Of a stretch of 64,000 bases of DNA, positions 40,929-50,322 are shown piece after piece. This stretch comes from Cyanidiococcus yangmingshanensis (Eukaryota; Rhodophyta; Bangiophyceae; Cyanidiales; Cyanidiaceae). Below the pieces are notes generated by a model, which made no database searches, was not told where the DNA came from, and worked only from the letters and a program-made list of their open reading frames with translations. The first letter of the stretch is position 1. Each line of letters begins with the position of its first letter. The stretch is taken from the NCBI GenBank assembly GCA_013995675.1, contig VWRR01000016.1, positions 310,001 through 374,000 on the forward strand, read 5' to 3'. The translations under genes and the position numbers were made by a program.

Positions 40929-42904
40929 ATGAGACGAGCATTCTTGAGCACGCTAGGAGTGAACGATCGTCGTTGCCGCGGGCATGCCTGCCCCTGACAC
41001 GAAACGGATTCGCGCAACTGGAGATAGTAACTAGGTTTGTTGATGAAGCGATGCGTGATTTGTTGCTTCAGGCCAGCACACAACACAATGTCATCGAGTT
41101 GGAGGAATCGGCTATCAGACCGATTCGGGAGCGACTAACGGCTTTACAGATCAAGCTCCGTGGGCGCCTCTGCGGAGGACCAGACCCGGAACTGGGCGGA
41201 TGAGCTCATCTCGTGGAGTCATAGAGTTCAACAGATCCGAGAGAGACGGGCACGTCTTGGCGTGCTCCTCCAGACGGTGACGATCACGGACGCTGATGCA
41301 GAGACGCTTCGGCAGAGCGATATCGGCGACGATTTTACAGATGCTCTGAGGCGTGCACATCAGATCTGGCTTCGTTTAGAACGACTCCCGGCGGATATGC
41401 AGTCGTGGAAACTTATCAGTGATGCACGAAAACGAGTCCAACGCGTGATCGAAGCGGCTCTCGAGCGCGTTCGTGCCTGGGTGCATACCCTTGACTGGAC
41501 CGAAGACGAATCGCCGACACGAGGCCCTGTGTCGGCAATACTGAAAATCGTTCAGTTCTGGCCACAGGTGCGCACTGAATGCTTGGAACAAATCGTCCAG
41601 GGACGTCAACGAGTCCTGCTTCAGGAGCTGCAACAGCAGTGGGACGTGGACGTGCGGGCAGCCTCTCGAAGGAAAAACTCGCTGCCGACGGAAGATCGAT
41701 TGCGTCTGATCAACGATCTGTTGGCGCTCGTGCATCAGCGTCTCGAGCTTGAATGCGAACGATGGGCGCAAGTGTTTGGCACGAAGAGAGCGAAAATGGC
41801 CGAGTCCAGCGAATTGACGGTGATCAACCAAGACGAGACCAATGCGTCAGGATATGGTTCGCAGCGCTTGTTCGTCAGAGCAGCGAAATCTACGCGGACG
41901 CCATCGACCAGCGTCTACGACCGTGGTTTGAAGACAACGCTCTGCCTTTAGTTGCCATGCATCGCCTAGAAAGACTTTTACTCCTTTACAAGCAGCTGCT
42001 AGAACGGATACTCGGTTCAGATGCAGTGCTGGTCGTCGCATTGGACGCTTGTCGTAGCAGCGTCTTTGAACGATGTTTATCTCGATGGCGCGATCATCTT
42101 TCACCACTGTATACCAATGAGTTACCCATTCCGCGTGACCTTTCAACACCGCCCTTGCTCATACATGAGGCAAAGCAAATGCGCTCTTGTCTGGATATCC
42201 TCCGAGAACGTACGCTCTGCGACGCGACGCAACAGACAACGTCAGCAACACTTACCGATCTCTTCCTAGAGGCGCTTCTGGCCGCTATTTCCAAACCAAC
42301 CATCCAGAAGTTAGAGGCATTTGAAAGATGCGTGCTTCTCATGAACGTGTTCGATTCTTTGAACGAGATTCTCGGCACCGTTTTGGACAGAAGCGCAACG
42401 CGAACGTCTCGCACAAGGTGCACGGCAGCAGCGCGCGACCTATACTGACTTGGCGGTCGCGCGGTCTCTGCGTCGCTGTCGCCTAGGTACGCTCACCACG
42501 CTCAGGGGAGACCCAGGTCGTGCATACCGCACGCAAAGCACCCCTACGGACGTTGCACGCTCGCCGGAAACAGAACTGCGCCAGCACGAGGAGCAACGGC
42601 CAAGCCTCGAAGCGGTCGCTATCAGCATGCGAGCGTTCGAAACTCTCCTGTTTGAGGCCCCGGATAAGGACTGGTTTCATTCCACCGCTTGTTTCACGAA
42701 TTGCAAAGCCGATCCATACGCAAGGTAATCCTGGACGCACAGGCCAGAGCACTCTCAAACACCTACCATCAAATCATCAGTTCGTTCACTGAGAGCGGCG
42801 CTTATAGCGTCCCCGAGATCACTTTGTTGCACTTACGCGATACGCACACAGTAGCCGAGGCCCTCTTCAGCCTGGCCAAAGACGTTGCGATCCGCCTCTC
42901 TTAA
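40929..42904 (+). CDS. Conserved oligomeric Golgi subunit 6 (COG6), several frame changes
   Basis: Subunit of lobe B of the COG tethering complex, which captures vesicles recycling Golgi enzymes. COG6 is recognisable by LQTVTITDADAETLRQSDIG, then FTDALRRAHQIWLRLERLPA, ISDARKRVQRVIEAALERVR and RAWVHTLDW (family 'FLLT..E...L...I...FF.AL.RV..IH'), by FERCVLLMNVFDSLNEIL, and by a C-terminal end IRKVILDAQARALSNTYHQI. The message has to be read in changing frames: about 41155 (+1), about 41865 (-1), about 42385 (+1) and about 42680 (-1). The N-terminus is also unsettled: the ATG at 40929 starts a short frame that stops after 22 codons, while coding character continues in another frame. Total about 655 residues fits the family. 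Either consensus errors or a decaying gene. Confidence 0.75.
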
Positions 42905-43427
42905 ACTAATCCTATCCATACCATTCGAGTCGACCTGAGACTCAAGCCTCTTGGGTTTGAGATATCGTCAAGGCAGCGGACCATGCTCCGTACGCGAACG
43001 AGACAAGCTCGTGATTGTCCTTGGGACGGACCCGAACCCATGAAGATCGTGACGCGCGTGTCGGATCCGACGCCTGCGTCATCGATCACAGAGCAGATCC
43101 AGCATTTTGGCGGGAAACGGATGCTCCATGGCGCGCGTTCAGCATCGTTCGACGGCTCCAGGGTCGGCCCTTGGACACGGACGGCACCAGACGGGTCATC
43201 ATGGCCGTCCATTGGAATCTTCGTGACATGACGCACGCATGATTCCGTGGCAGCGTGCCTGTCCGTGTAACGCAACGCTGTTCTGGGGTTATTGTTGTCG
43301 CAGTAACGAGTCGTGTTCAGGTGGAGTGTTTGGGTATGCAAGAGCACAATTTTCATCGGAGGTGATTCGATCTGGTTCAAGAGGAGGTCTTGTTGCAGTA
43401 GTTGCGTGCGTTGCTGTTGTTTGATCG
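42905..43427. other. Intergenic
   Basis: About 520 bases between COG6 and ORC2, both on the plus strand. A 159-codon minus-strand frame here has no domain. It presumably holds the ORC2 promoter. Confidence 0.45.
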
Positions 43428-44837
43428 ATGAAGCGGGGACGAGCGGCCTCGAGCTGGCCGAGCCGGCGCAGTCCTGCGGAGGTTGCTTCGGTGAGCGAGT
43501 CAGTCGGACGTCCTCGGCGAAACCGTGCCTTGGAACAATCGCGCGCTGAGCGACAGACGACGAAACCGGATACAGGGGTTGTTCGACTGCGGAAAAAGAA
43601 CGATCTCGTTGGAAGGGCGGATCTGGCGAGTCTAGGGACGATCTCGAGTCGGCACGCCGCCAGCTCCTCGCTCAGTGAAACAGCAGCAAGCGACAGGGCC
43701 GTGCAGGGTGCCGATTCACCGGATGATCACTTGGGCAGACGGCCGAAAAAGCATCTGAAACTGGGTGGCAGGCCGGAAACAGCCCACGCTGGCGTGGCTA
43801 ACAGGGGTCGTGAGTCGCTCGAGGCAGCCAGTGCCAAGTTTAGTCTATGGTATCATTTGCTGGTGCTTGGTGGCTTTTCGATCCTCGTGCATGGTCAAGG
43901 GAGCAAAAGACTCGTGTTGGATGCTTTTGCTGAATACGTCGTGAAGCGAGTAGGTTCGGATGGGACGTCAGAGACTAGTCCGGCTGTGCAAGCCGCTATA
44001 TTCATGGTTCATGGTTTCAACCCATTTGTTCAGGTACGTTCGCTGTTGCAAGAAGTTGCTGATGGCATTCGGCCGATCCATTCGATGCGTTCTGATACGA
44101 GTAACGCCGCGACCTCGGATTCAGGGCCTCGATCGGGTCGCTCCATGATGGATCTGCTTCAAAATATTGGGGAGCGCTACGGCGAAGGCGCACCCCAACG
44201 ACTTTTCCTGATAATGCACAACATTGACGGTCCAGGCCTTGCAACTGCGGAAGCACAGGCTACGCTCGCAACCCTGGCGGCATTGCCCCGAGTACATTTG
44301 ATCGCCTCGTTGGACCAGATGGACGTGACACTACTTTGGCCGATCAGCTCTTGTTATGAACGCTTCCGGTGGATATGGCAACATTGCCCAACCTACCTGC
44401 CACACACCGTTGAAATGAGCGGCGCGGCCGAGTGCGCATCTTCGCCTTCGGATGAGCAAGTGGTTCGCGGCGCAACGATGCTTCTCAGTGGTCTAACGCC
44501 AAATGCCCAACGCATTTTCCGAATTCTGGCGGAGTTGCAACTGCATCAACTAGCGGATCTAGCTCGAGACGCGACCCGCTCGGCAGGTTCGAGAACCAAA
44601 CCCGGAGTCCCATTTGTAGACTTTTATCGACAATGTCGAGAGCGGTTCCTTGTCAGCAACCCCAACGCACTGCGATCCATTCTGCGCGAGCTTGCAGACC
44701 ACAACTTGCTGGGCGCTAGCGCCCGCGGCCGTCGTTCTGTAGTGCCTGGCCTAGAATCCGGTCGAGACAACGTCGATTGGTTACAAATTCCACTCAAGGT
44801 AGCTCAAATTCAAGACGTTCTCCGTAAAATCTCCTAG
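43428..44837 (+). CDS. ORC2: Origin recognition complex subunit 2 (ORC2)
   Basis: Subunit of the origin recognition complex that loads the MCM helicase. 469 residues from an ATG at 43428, unbroken. The N-terminal 130 residues are basic, Ser/Arg-rich and disordered, as is usual for ORC2. The core follows: FSLWYHLLVLGGFSILVHGQ with GSKRLVLDAFAEYVV (family 'GFNLL.YG.GSKR.LL..F'), AAIFMVHGFNPFVQVR, RLFLIMHNIDGPGL (family 'L..L.HNIDG..LR'), LAALPRVHLIASLDQMDVTL and LLWPISSCYERFRWIWQHCP, typical of ORC2 and not of the other ORC/CDC6 AAA+ subunits. The C-terminal winged-helix region includes QRIFRILAELQL and FVDFYRQCRERFLVSN. Family length is about 350-600. Confidence 0.93.
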   Translation: MKRGRAASSWPSRRSPAEVASVSESVGRPRRNRALEQSRAERQTTKPDTGVVRLRKKNDLVGRADLASLGTISSRHAASSSLSETAASDRAVQGADSPDDHLGRRPKKHLKLGGRPETAHAGVANRGRESLEAASAKFSLWYHLLVLGGFSILVHGQGSKRLVLDAFAEYVVKRVGSDGTSETSPAVQAAIFMVHGFNPFVQVRSLLQEVADGIRPIHSMRSDTSNAATSDSGPRSGRSMMDLLQNIGERYGEGAPQRLFLIMHNIDGPGLATAEAQATLATLAALPRVHLIASLDQMDVTLLWPISSCYERFRWIWQHCPTYLPHTVEMSGAAECASSPSDEQVVRGATMLLSGLTPNAQRIFRILAELQLHQLADLARDATRSAGSRTKPGVPFVDFYRQCRERFLVSNPNALRSILRELADHNLLGASARGRRSVVPGLESGRDNVDWLQIPLKVAQIQDVLRKIS

Positions 44838-45386
44838 AAACGGAGAAGAGAACGATTGTAGCAAGTTGCGCTTTTGTAATCGTTTTACGAAGAGATTCGC
44901 TTGGTGATGTGCTACTTTCGGAAGCAGGCGGCCAGAGTGCCCCGGTCGGTGGTATGATGGTATCGAATGCCCACTGATGAAGATATCGACGGCTTCTGTG
45001 CCCAACAAAGGTCGTTTTCAAACAAATGTCGGAAAAACATCGCGCTTTCCTAGTTGCAAATCGCGACCCTTTGCCGGAGATTGCCTGAAGCATCGCTGCA
45101 ATCGGGGTAATTCGATGCCTGCGTGCCGCCTCACGACCAATGTTTACAACATTGTGTTTTCTACCAAACCTGATGTTTCTGAATGCATGCAGCAAACACG
45201 CTGTTCATTCGTTCAGATACAGTGTCGATGCTCGGACAAGTGGAACAAACAGAGGCCACAGATGATGCGACACGATTCACCCATTTGTACGGCGTGTTCC
45301 AAACCCCAGTGCCGCTTGCGCTCATACGTATCGATCCGGTCGTCGCTCTGGTGACGAGGCAGCGAACGTGAGACGTACCGGAATCC
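44838..45386. other. Intergenic
   Basis: About 550 bases downstream of ORC2. On the minus strand the frame of the neighbouring hypothetical protein stays open from 45386 down to 45213, beyond an in-frame TGA. No other feature was recognised. Confidence 0.4.
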
Positions 45387-45734
45387 TCATTCAAATCGCT
45401 TTGAATAGCGCCCTCGGGGTGATTGGATGTCCCCCGCTGAAGGGAGCTCATCCGTGACTGTCGCTCGCCACTGATCGACCCATGCATCCATCTGTAAACT
45501 CGCTTCTTCGTATGACCCTTTGGTAGAGAGATTGCGCTTCTCGTTGCTCTCATGCTTGGATCGTAAGCGCGACACGGTCCACGGGCTCGATCTGGGGCGC
45601 TCGCATTCTGCTCTGCCTCCATCGAGTGCTCCTTCTCGGTCTGTTGCGCCTGCAGCGCCCATGGGTCCACAAATCCGCGCACGCCTCGCCGTGTCGTTGC
45701 ACCAGTGCTGGGTTGGTGTTCTCGCATCGGACAT
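45387..45734 (-). CDS. Small hypothetical protein with in-frame TGA
   Basis: Unrecognised, 115 residues from an ATG at 45734. The second half looks protein-like and polar (KGSYEEASLQMDAWVDQWRA). After the TGA at 45387-45389 the same frame continues for 58 codons with similarly plausible content (RIDTYERKRHWGLEHAVQMG) before the next stop. This may be a chance open frame, a sequence error at the stop, or a two-part protein. The 300 bases up to the Mpv17-family gene are empty. Confidence 0.3.
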   Translation of the reverse strand: MSDARTPTQHWCNDTARRARICGPMGAAGATDREGALDGGRAECERPRSSPWTVSRLRSKHESNEKRNLSTKGSYEEASLQMDAWVDQWRATVTDELPSAGDIQSPRGRYSKRFE

Positions 45735-46041
45735 CTACAGAGTCATTCTTGTCCGGTATGGAACAGACGTCACTCTCAACTGGTCGCATGCTGCCGTTCA
45801 TCTTCGGAGGGCATGCTCCAACATCGGCCACGACCCCATTCGGTGAGATCGATCCAGTGCCAGCGAATTCGTCTCTGCGATTGCATTGGGTGCGTCAGCA
45901 CGGTTGATGGAGAATCCACCCGATTCCAGGAGCGTCGTCCGCTGTTCGGAACATCGTCAGTATCCTCGCGACTGTCGACCAGTTGCAGCACATCAGCGTT
46001 CCCGCATCGTGCCAGTTCGTGCGTTGCTATTCGCGCGCTGT

Positions 46042-46939
46042 TCACTTTTCCTCCTTGGTGATACTGCGATGCGCGATTTCCGAGAGGTAAATCGTCCAGA
46101 AGAATGCGATGCTGTTCACATAAAGCACACGAAACGCAGGTGGGACGAAAGCAAAGTTCACGAGCTGCGCCGCTGGCCAAACTTTCCAGTTTCCAATCAT
46201 GGTCGGTGGCAAGCGGTGCTTCATGGATTGCCAAGCGTATATGAACTGGCCCCCATGCTCTAACCAATACAGGAGCACCAGAAGAATACCGTTGAAAGCA
46301 GCTTGCACCGAGAGTCTGGTCGATAGCAAGTTTGGCAAAAAGCGACCATCGAGTCGGCGGGAACGCCCTCTCCAGAAATGAAAACCATCCATGCAGACCC
46401 GGCCCAACGAAACACAGACCGATGATGGCAAACGAAAGTGTACGTCGCAACTGCCAGCCTTCGGCTGCCTCCGACGGATGTTTTCGCCGTTCAAAGTACT
46501 GGGCCGTAAGGTCCGCAAAGAAGTTCAGAAACGCTGCAGTAAGCGCTTTCGTGCGTATTGGATAACGCTCCAGTGCCCTCCGATAACTTTCCACGACGCC
46601 GGCCAACATGCCGAGCCGTTTCGAGGGCGACTCCCCAGACGCGTCGTCACCACCACCACCACCACCCCGTCGACCGCTGCCACTGCCACCACCGTGGCTA
46701 CCGCCACCCGCTGTCGTGTCACCAATCGCCCGCGACCAGGCAATGCGGGATCGTCGAAGGTCTGCCGACGTCTCGCGCCCCGCGCGTCGCCGCTGCCCGC
46801 CAGCGAGTCCCCGAGCACCCCTCAACAGTTCGCCATCGCCATGGCAAGATATTAGAAAACGCCTCTGTTCGACTCTTCGGTACTTGCGTGTAAACCTGTT
46901 AGTAAATGTTTCAGTGAATGGAACGATAAAATGAAGCAT
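46042..46939 (-). CDS. Mpv17/PMP22-family membrane protein, one frame break
   Basis: Four-helix inner-membrane protein of the Mpv17/PMP22/Sym1 family, found in mitochondria, peroxisomes or plastids and thought to act in channel or metabolite homeostasis. The family pattern is clear: YRRALERYPIRTKALTAAFL, FFADLTAQYFERR, RTLSFAIIGLCFVGPGLHGW (family 'R..R....G....GP..H.WY..L') and LFAKLAIDQTL. The second half, +1 in frame, continues VQAAFNGILLVLLYWLEHGG, NWKVWPAAQLVNFAFVPPAF and RVLYVNSIAFFWTIYLS (family 'W.VWP..Q..NF..VP...R......V...W..YLS'). The switch is at a GG pair near 46310. A Gly-rich run (GSGSGRRGGGGGGDD) and a basic region precede the domain. The start at the ATG at 46939 is a choice; an ATG at 47164 is also in frame. 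Confidence 0.82.
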
Positions 46940-47370
46940 GCTTTTGCTATTCGAGCACGTTTGTCCAGCGACACCCATTAGGACCGCAACAATGTCATCC
47001 CCGCTTTGAAACGTGCGGATGACATGCACGCCCGGAGCGTTCGCCGGTGGACACACCTGGCGGGGCCAGCCCATGAAGACACGCATGGGCACGCATCGCG
47101 ATCTCCGTGCACGGATGGCTGCCAGCGATCGGTGCGTCAAGCCAACCAGCGATTGATCAGCCATACGTGTCCCAAGCCAAGCATCAAGAATGCATGGTGG
47201 CCATTCATCATCGGTGCATGCCAGTCATCGGTGGTGTGCCGTGGCTTGGTCCAGCCAAGTGTTCGGCCATGCACAGTCTGTGCCTACGCGCACGCAATGG
47301 CTTGAGGCGTCCGGTCGCTCCACCCGATACAACACACGTTGCGCTCGCCTCGAGAGAGGACTTTGTCCAA
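46940..47370. other. Intergenic, CAT/GGC-rich
   Basis: About 430 bases upstream of the Mpv17-family start. The segment 47110-47290 is rich in CCA, CAT and GGTG words giving a locally repetitive look, but no clean tandem repeat. No gene was recognised. Confidence 0.4.
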
Positions 47371-47860
47371 ATGACTGAGACATCACAAATGAACACGAAT
47401 GGGTCTCGCAGGCGCCAAGCTACGCTTCCGAGGGAATCAGGGAGGCTTAACGATACGAGCAACGACCAGCGCTGCACGAGGCGAGCCCATTCGCGCTATC
47501 GCAGTGGCCAGGCCTCGACTGATGGAGCGCCGGCGGCAGCGGCGGCGACGCTCCCAGCGCGACGTGGCGAACACGATCATGAAACACCCTCCGATTTGGT
47601 CGATTGCGGGGTTTGGGCGCTCGCCCAGGACGACGACGGCGCTGCAAACCAAGTCGTTAGGGGAGTTGCTTCGACGAACAGGGTTTCTCGGTTTGCGATA
47701 CCTTGGCGGCTGCTCTTTTTTGTCCGACTCGGGGGCCAGACACATACGGTGAGCGTGCTTGAGAAAAGTTCACGAGAACGGGCTTGTTTTTTTTGGTTTT
47801 GAGCAGGTGCCTGCGAAGGTTTATCGGGTGCTTGGTGGCTGCTTCTTTATCGTTCAGTGA
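47371..47860 (+). CDS. Possible two-exon small protein with 58-base intron
   Basis: Unrecognised and weak. From the ATG at 47371 a frame gives about 126 basic, Ala/Arg-rich residues ending PWRLLFFVRLGGQTHT. At 47749 a GTGAGC donor-like site follows, and at 47801-47806 a GAGCAG acceptor-like site preceded by an eight-T run; removing 47749-47806 joins a frame reading VPAKVYRVLGGCFFIVQ and a stop at 47858-47860. The join is neat but the donor is not a strong consensus and no branch site was seen. Without splicing, the frame runs on to a stop near 47802. Confidence 0.3.
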
Positions 47861-47980
47861 GCCCACGGACGCGCCCCTGTGCTTGACTTGAGACAGTGCA
47901 CTTTCAAGCTTGCGCTCATTGAGGCGCGTTTTCGACGTTTGCACTTGCTACCCGAGCGTGGCAACCCAGAACTGCTGGTG

Positions 47981-49090
47981 ATGCGATGGGTGACGGCATT
48001 CTCGGGTGAGCCGAGGCAAGGGCAGAGCGCCTTTATTGGGGCAGCGCTCGCACCAGCGAGATGCGCAACCCAGGCGGTTATCTGGTCCTCCGCCTTCTGC
48101 GGCCATGAGACGAGACCAAAGGAACGGCGACCAGTCCAGAGGCTTGCGTCGTATCCCTATCGCATGCGCTGGCAATCGAACGACCATGATGCCGACGATG
48201 CCGAGTTGCGACCGCGCGAACGACGCCTACCCAGGTTCAAGCCCAAGTGGAAAGACGGGAAGAAGACCCGAATACCTAGTCCCCCGCGCGTTTCGGGAAG
48301 AACACCCATGCCTCCTCCGCCTGCTTCGCCGTCAGCGTCGGTATTGCCAACTTCAGCGAATCAACCGCCTGGTGCGAAATCTTCTTCAATGATACCGTCA
48401 AGACCAGCGCCACCGTCAGCATCGCGGTCATCGTCATCAGCAGCTCCACGTGTTTTGAAGCAACAACGAGCATCGTCGTTTGCTGGGCACCACGCCAGGA
48501 GTACAACGAGGACCGATCCGCGGCCGCCACATGCGAGGAACATGGGCCAGCAACGAGCGCGAGCCGAGCATACGCATTCATCACCTAGGTGGTCGTCCGC
48601 ACCTGAAGCGCAGTCGGGGGACGGACACACATCGACGTCATCGAACGTTGCTCCGCAAAAACAGGAACAGACACTGAAGCGAATCCCGAATACTCAGCAG
48701 TCACCTGTGGTTTCGGCAGGTGCCGCATCGGCGCCATCGACAAATACGCCACGAGGCCAAGGATCAACGAAGACTAGTTCAAGCGCCAATCGTCGCTCAG
48801 CCGGCAAGAGTGGAAATGGCCAGTTTCGACAACGAACTCGAGCCCAAGGTCCGCCACGCTTCTCTGGTGAACCGCAAGATCTCTCTCTGCGAATGAGGCG
48901 CGTTCTGCAAGGCTTGAATTTCGGAGACGACTGCTTTCAGGAAGCGGAAGTTGTCGACGACTCGGACGGCGTCGGAGATGTGTCCTACGCGAACTGTCTT
49001 GGAGCTGCGGGCACGGACCGAAGCGGTCAGCTGGTCGATCCGTTTCCAACAAGCCTGACAGACGGCAACAGCATGAGCGAGCGCTCGTGA
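47981..49090 (+). CDS. Ser/Pro/Ala-rich hypothetical protein
   Basis: Unrecognised. From the ATG at 47981 it has 369 residues; the frame is open upstream to 47879 without an ATG. The N-terminus (MRWVTAFSGEPRQGQ, then Arg-rich) could be an organelle signal. Residues about 85-300 are low complexity, dominated by Ser, Pro, Ala, Thr and Gln, so disordered. The last 90 residues are more structured-looking: RTRAQGPPRFSGEPQDLSLR, MRRVLQGLNFGDDCFQEAE and an acidic stretch. Long single-frame length and ordered C-terminus argue for a real gene; composition bias weakens the case. No frame break was seen. Confidence 0.5.
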   Translation: MRWVTAFSGEPRQGQSAFIGAALAPARCATQAVIWSSAFCGHETRPKERRPVQRLASYPYRMRWQSNDHDADDAELRPRERRLPRFKPKWKDGKKTRIPSPPRVSGRTPMPPPPASPSASVLPTSANQPPGAKSSSMIPSRPAPPSASRSSSSAAPRVLKQQRASSFAGHHARSTTRTDPRPPHARNMGQQRARAEHTHSSPRWSSAPEAQSGDGHTSTSSNVAPQKQEQTLKRIPNTQQSPVVSAGAASAPSTNTPRGQGSTKTSSSANRRSAGKSGNGQFRQRTRAQGPPRFSGEPQDLSLRMRRVLQGLNFGDDCFQEAEVVDDSDGVGDVSYANCLGAAGTDRSGQLVDPFPTSLTDGNSMSERS

Positions 49091-50322
49091 ACGATGAATA
49101 AAAGCCAAGTCTCGCAGCGCTCTGGGCCGATGGCTAGAGGGCATGCGCGTTTGCTCCTATTCAGTCATCCTTGATGGCGCGAGTACATTATCTGGACTAG
49201 ATCAGTATGTTGATGCTGCACTTTTTCAGAATGGACAGAGGACGCTTTAGAGAATTGGCGAATGTGCGCAAAGGCACGACGTGGTTCATGGGGAAAGCCG
49301 GACACTCATCGATACGAGACGAGATCATGGCGACTCCGCATCGCGAGTTTGGCGTGGGAGAGTTGGCTCTGGTTTGAGTCCCTCGCCACGGGTCGACCAA
49401 GGATCGAGCTCGAGACGGTCTTGTTCAACCAAGAGGCTGCAGTGGAATGCAAGCGTGCGGCACCAAAATGAGCGTTCACCAGGGACAATTTCCAGTACAG
49501 ACACGAAAAGCTTGAAGTAGTTACGTCCTCGATAGAGTGGTGGCGCGTCAGAATATGGCAGCAGCCCAGACGTTTCAGTGAACTCCAAAGCGGCATGATC
49601 TGGTACTGTATTCAAGGACGGATCATGGACAGCAGCTAGATCAAGTGTGTCTGAAAAAACTCGAGGTTGCGGTCGCCTCGTTGCCGACTCGTTCAACCTA
49701 AACCTTTTTGTTGGCCATTTTTGTAGCTATGAGCGCAAAACGCTTGGCAGACCAGAGACAGCCTTGCATCACAGTATGCACGGGCAAGATCGAGCGTTTA
49801 CCTGGACCTCGATGGAAGCGTTCGTTGCGCTGTCCCGTTCCGAGACCCTACAACGATCCCTCTGGTCCGCAGCCTGGGAGTCGGCAGCCGCAAGCACCCT
49901 TCCCTGTTTCGGCACAGACAAACGAACAACGTCCTTTCGGTGGGAGCGCTCGCCAAAGAGGACGACATGCGCAACACATGGAGCAATGCATGGTCTGCAT
50001 CGCAGAGGTTCACGAAACATTCCAGGTTGCCCCAGGTCAAAGCGACCCGTTCGTCTCTGTCTAGCGAATCGTTGCAGTGTCGAACCATCGGTAAACAAGG
50101 CCTTGTTCGGCTCCGTTTATTGGATGCATCTCTGTTTTCGGTGGTTGTGCTGCCAATACCAAGGGGTGACATTGGATGGGGCCACCACGTTGATGCACCG
50201 GAGCGCATCATCGCCCGACGTTTCATGCTTGTCCAGAGGTCGACGGTCACAAGATACACACCGCGTTTATTTCGGCATACGCCCCCCCTATCTGCGTGAA
50301 TTGATTTCCAGAACAACAGATA
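49091..50322. other. Unresolved 1.2 kb, possible broken gene
   Basis: No gene can be drawn with confidence. On the plus strand a frame from the ATG at 49729 (to 50064) has a basic start MSAKRLADQRQ and a CMVC pair, and a neighbouring frame continues with several Cys/His residues, which loosely recalls a RING finger. On the minus strand, 49325-49696 and 49798-50316 are open and not absurd. Given the frame breaks seen elsewhere, a real gene may be hidden here. Confidence 0.3.

Noticed and set aside
45161-45727. 188-codon minus-strand frame overlapping the 45.4 kb hypothetical
   Set aside because: The alternative frame over the same bases (45387-45734) is more protein-like, and neither has a family match.
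49360-49400. Sequence resembling a tRNA B-box
   Set aside because: The flanking bases do not form a T-stem, and no acceptor stem or anticodon arm could be drawn.
49940-50299. RING-finger-like Cys/His spacing
   Set aside because: The required C-x2-C and C-x-H-x2-C elements occur in different frames and do not assemble into a proper RING pattern.
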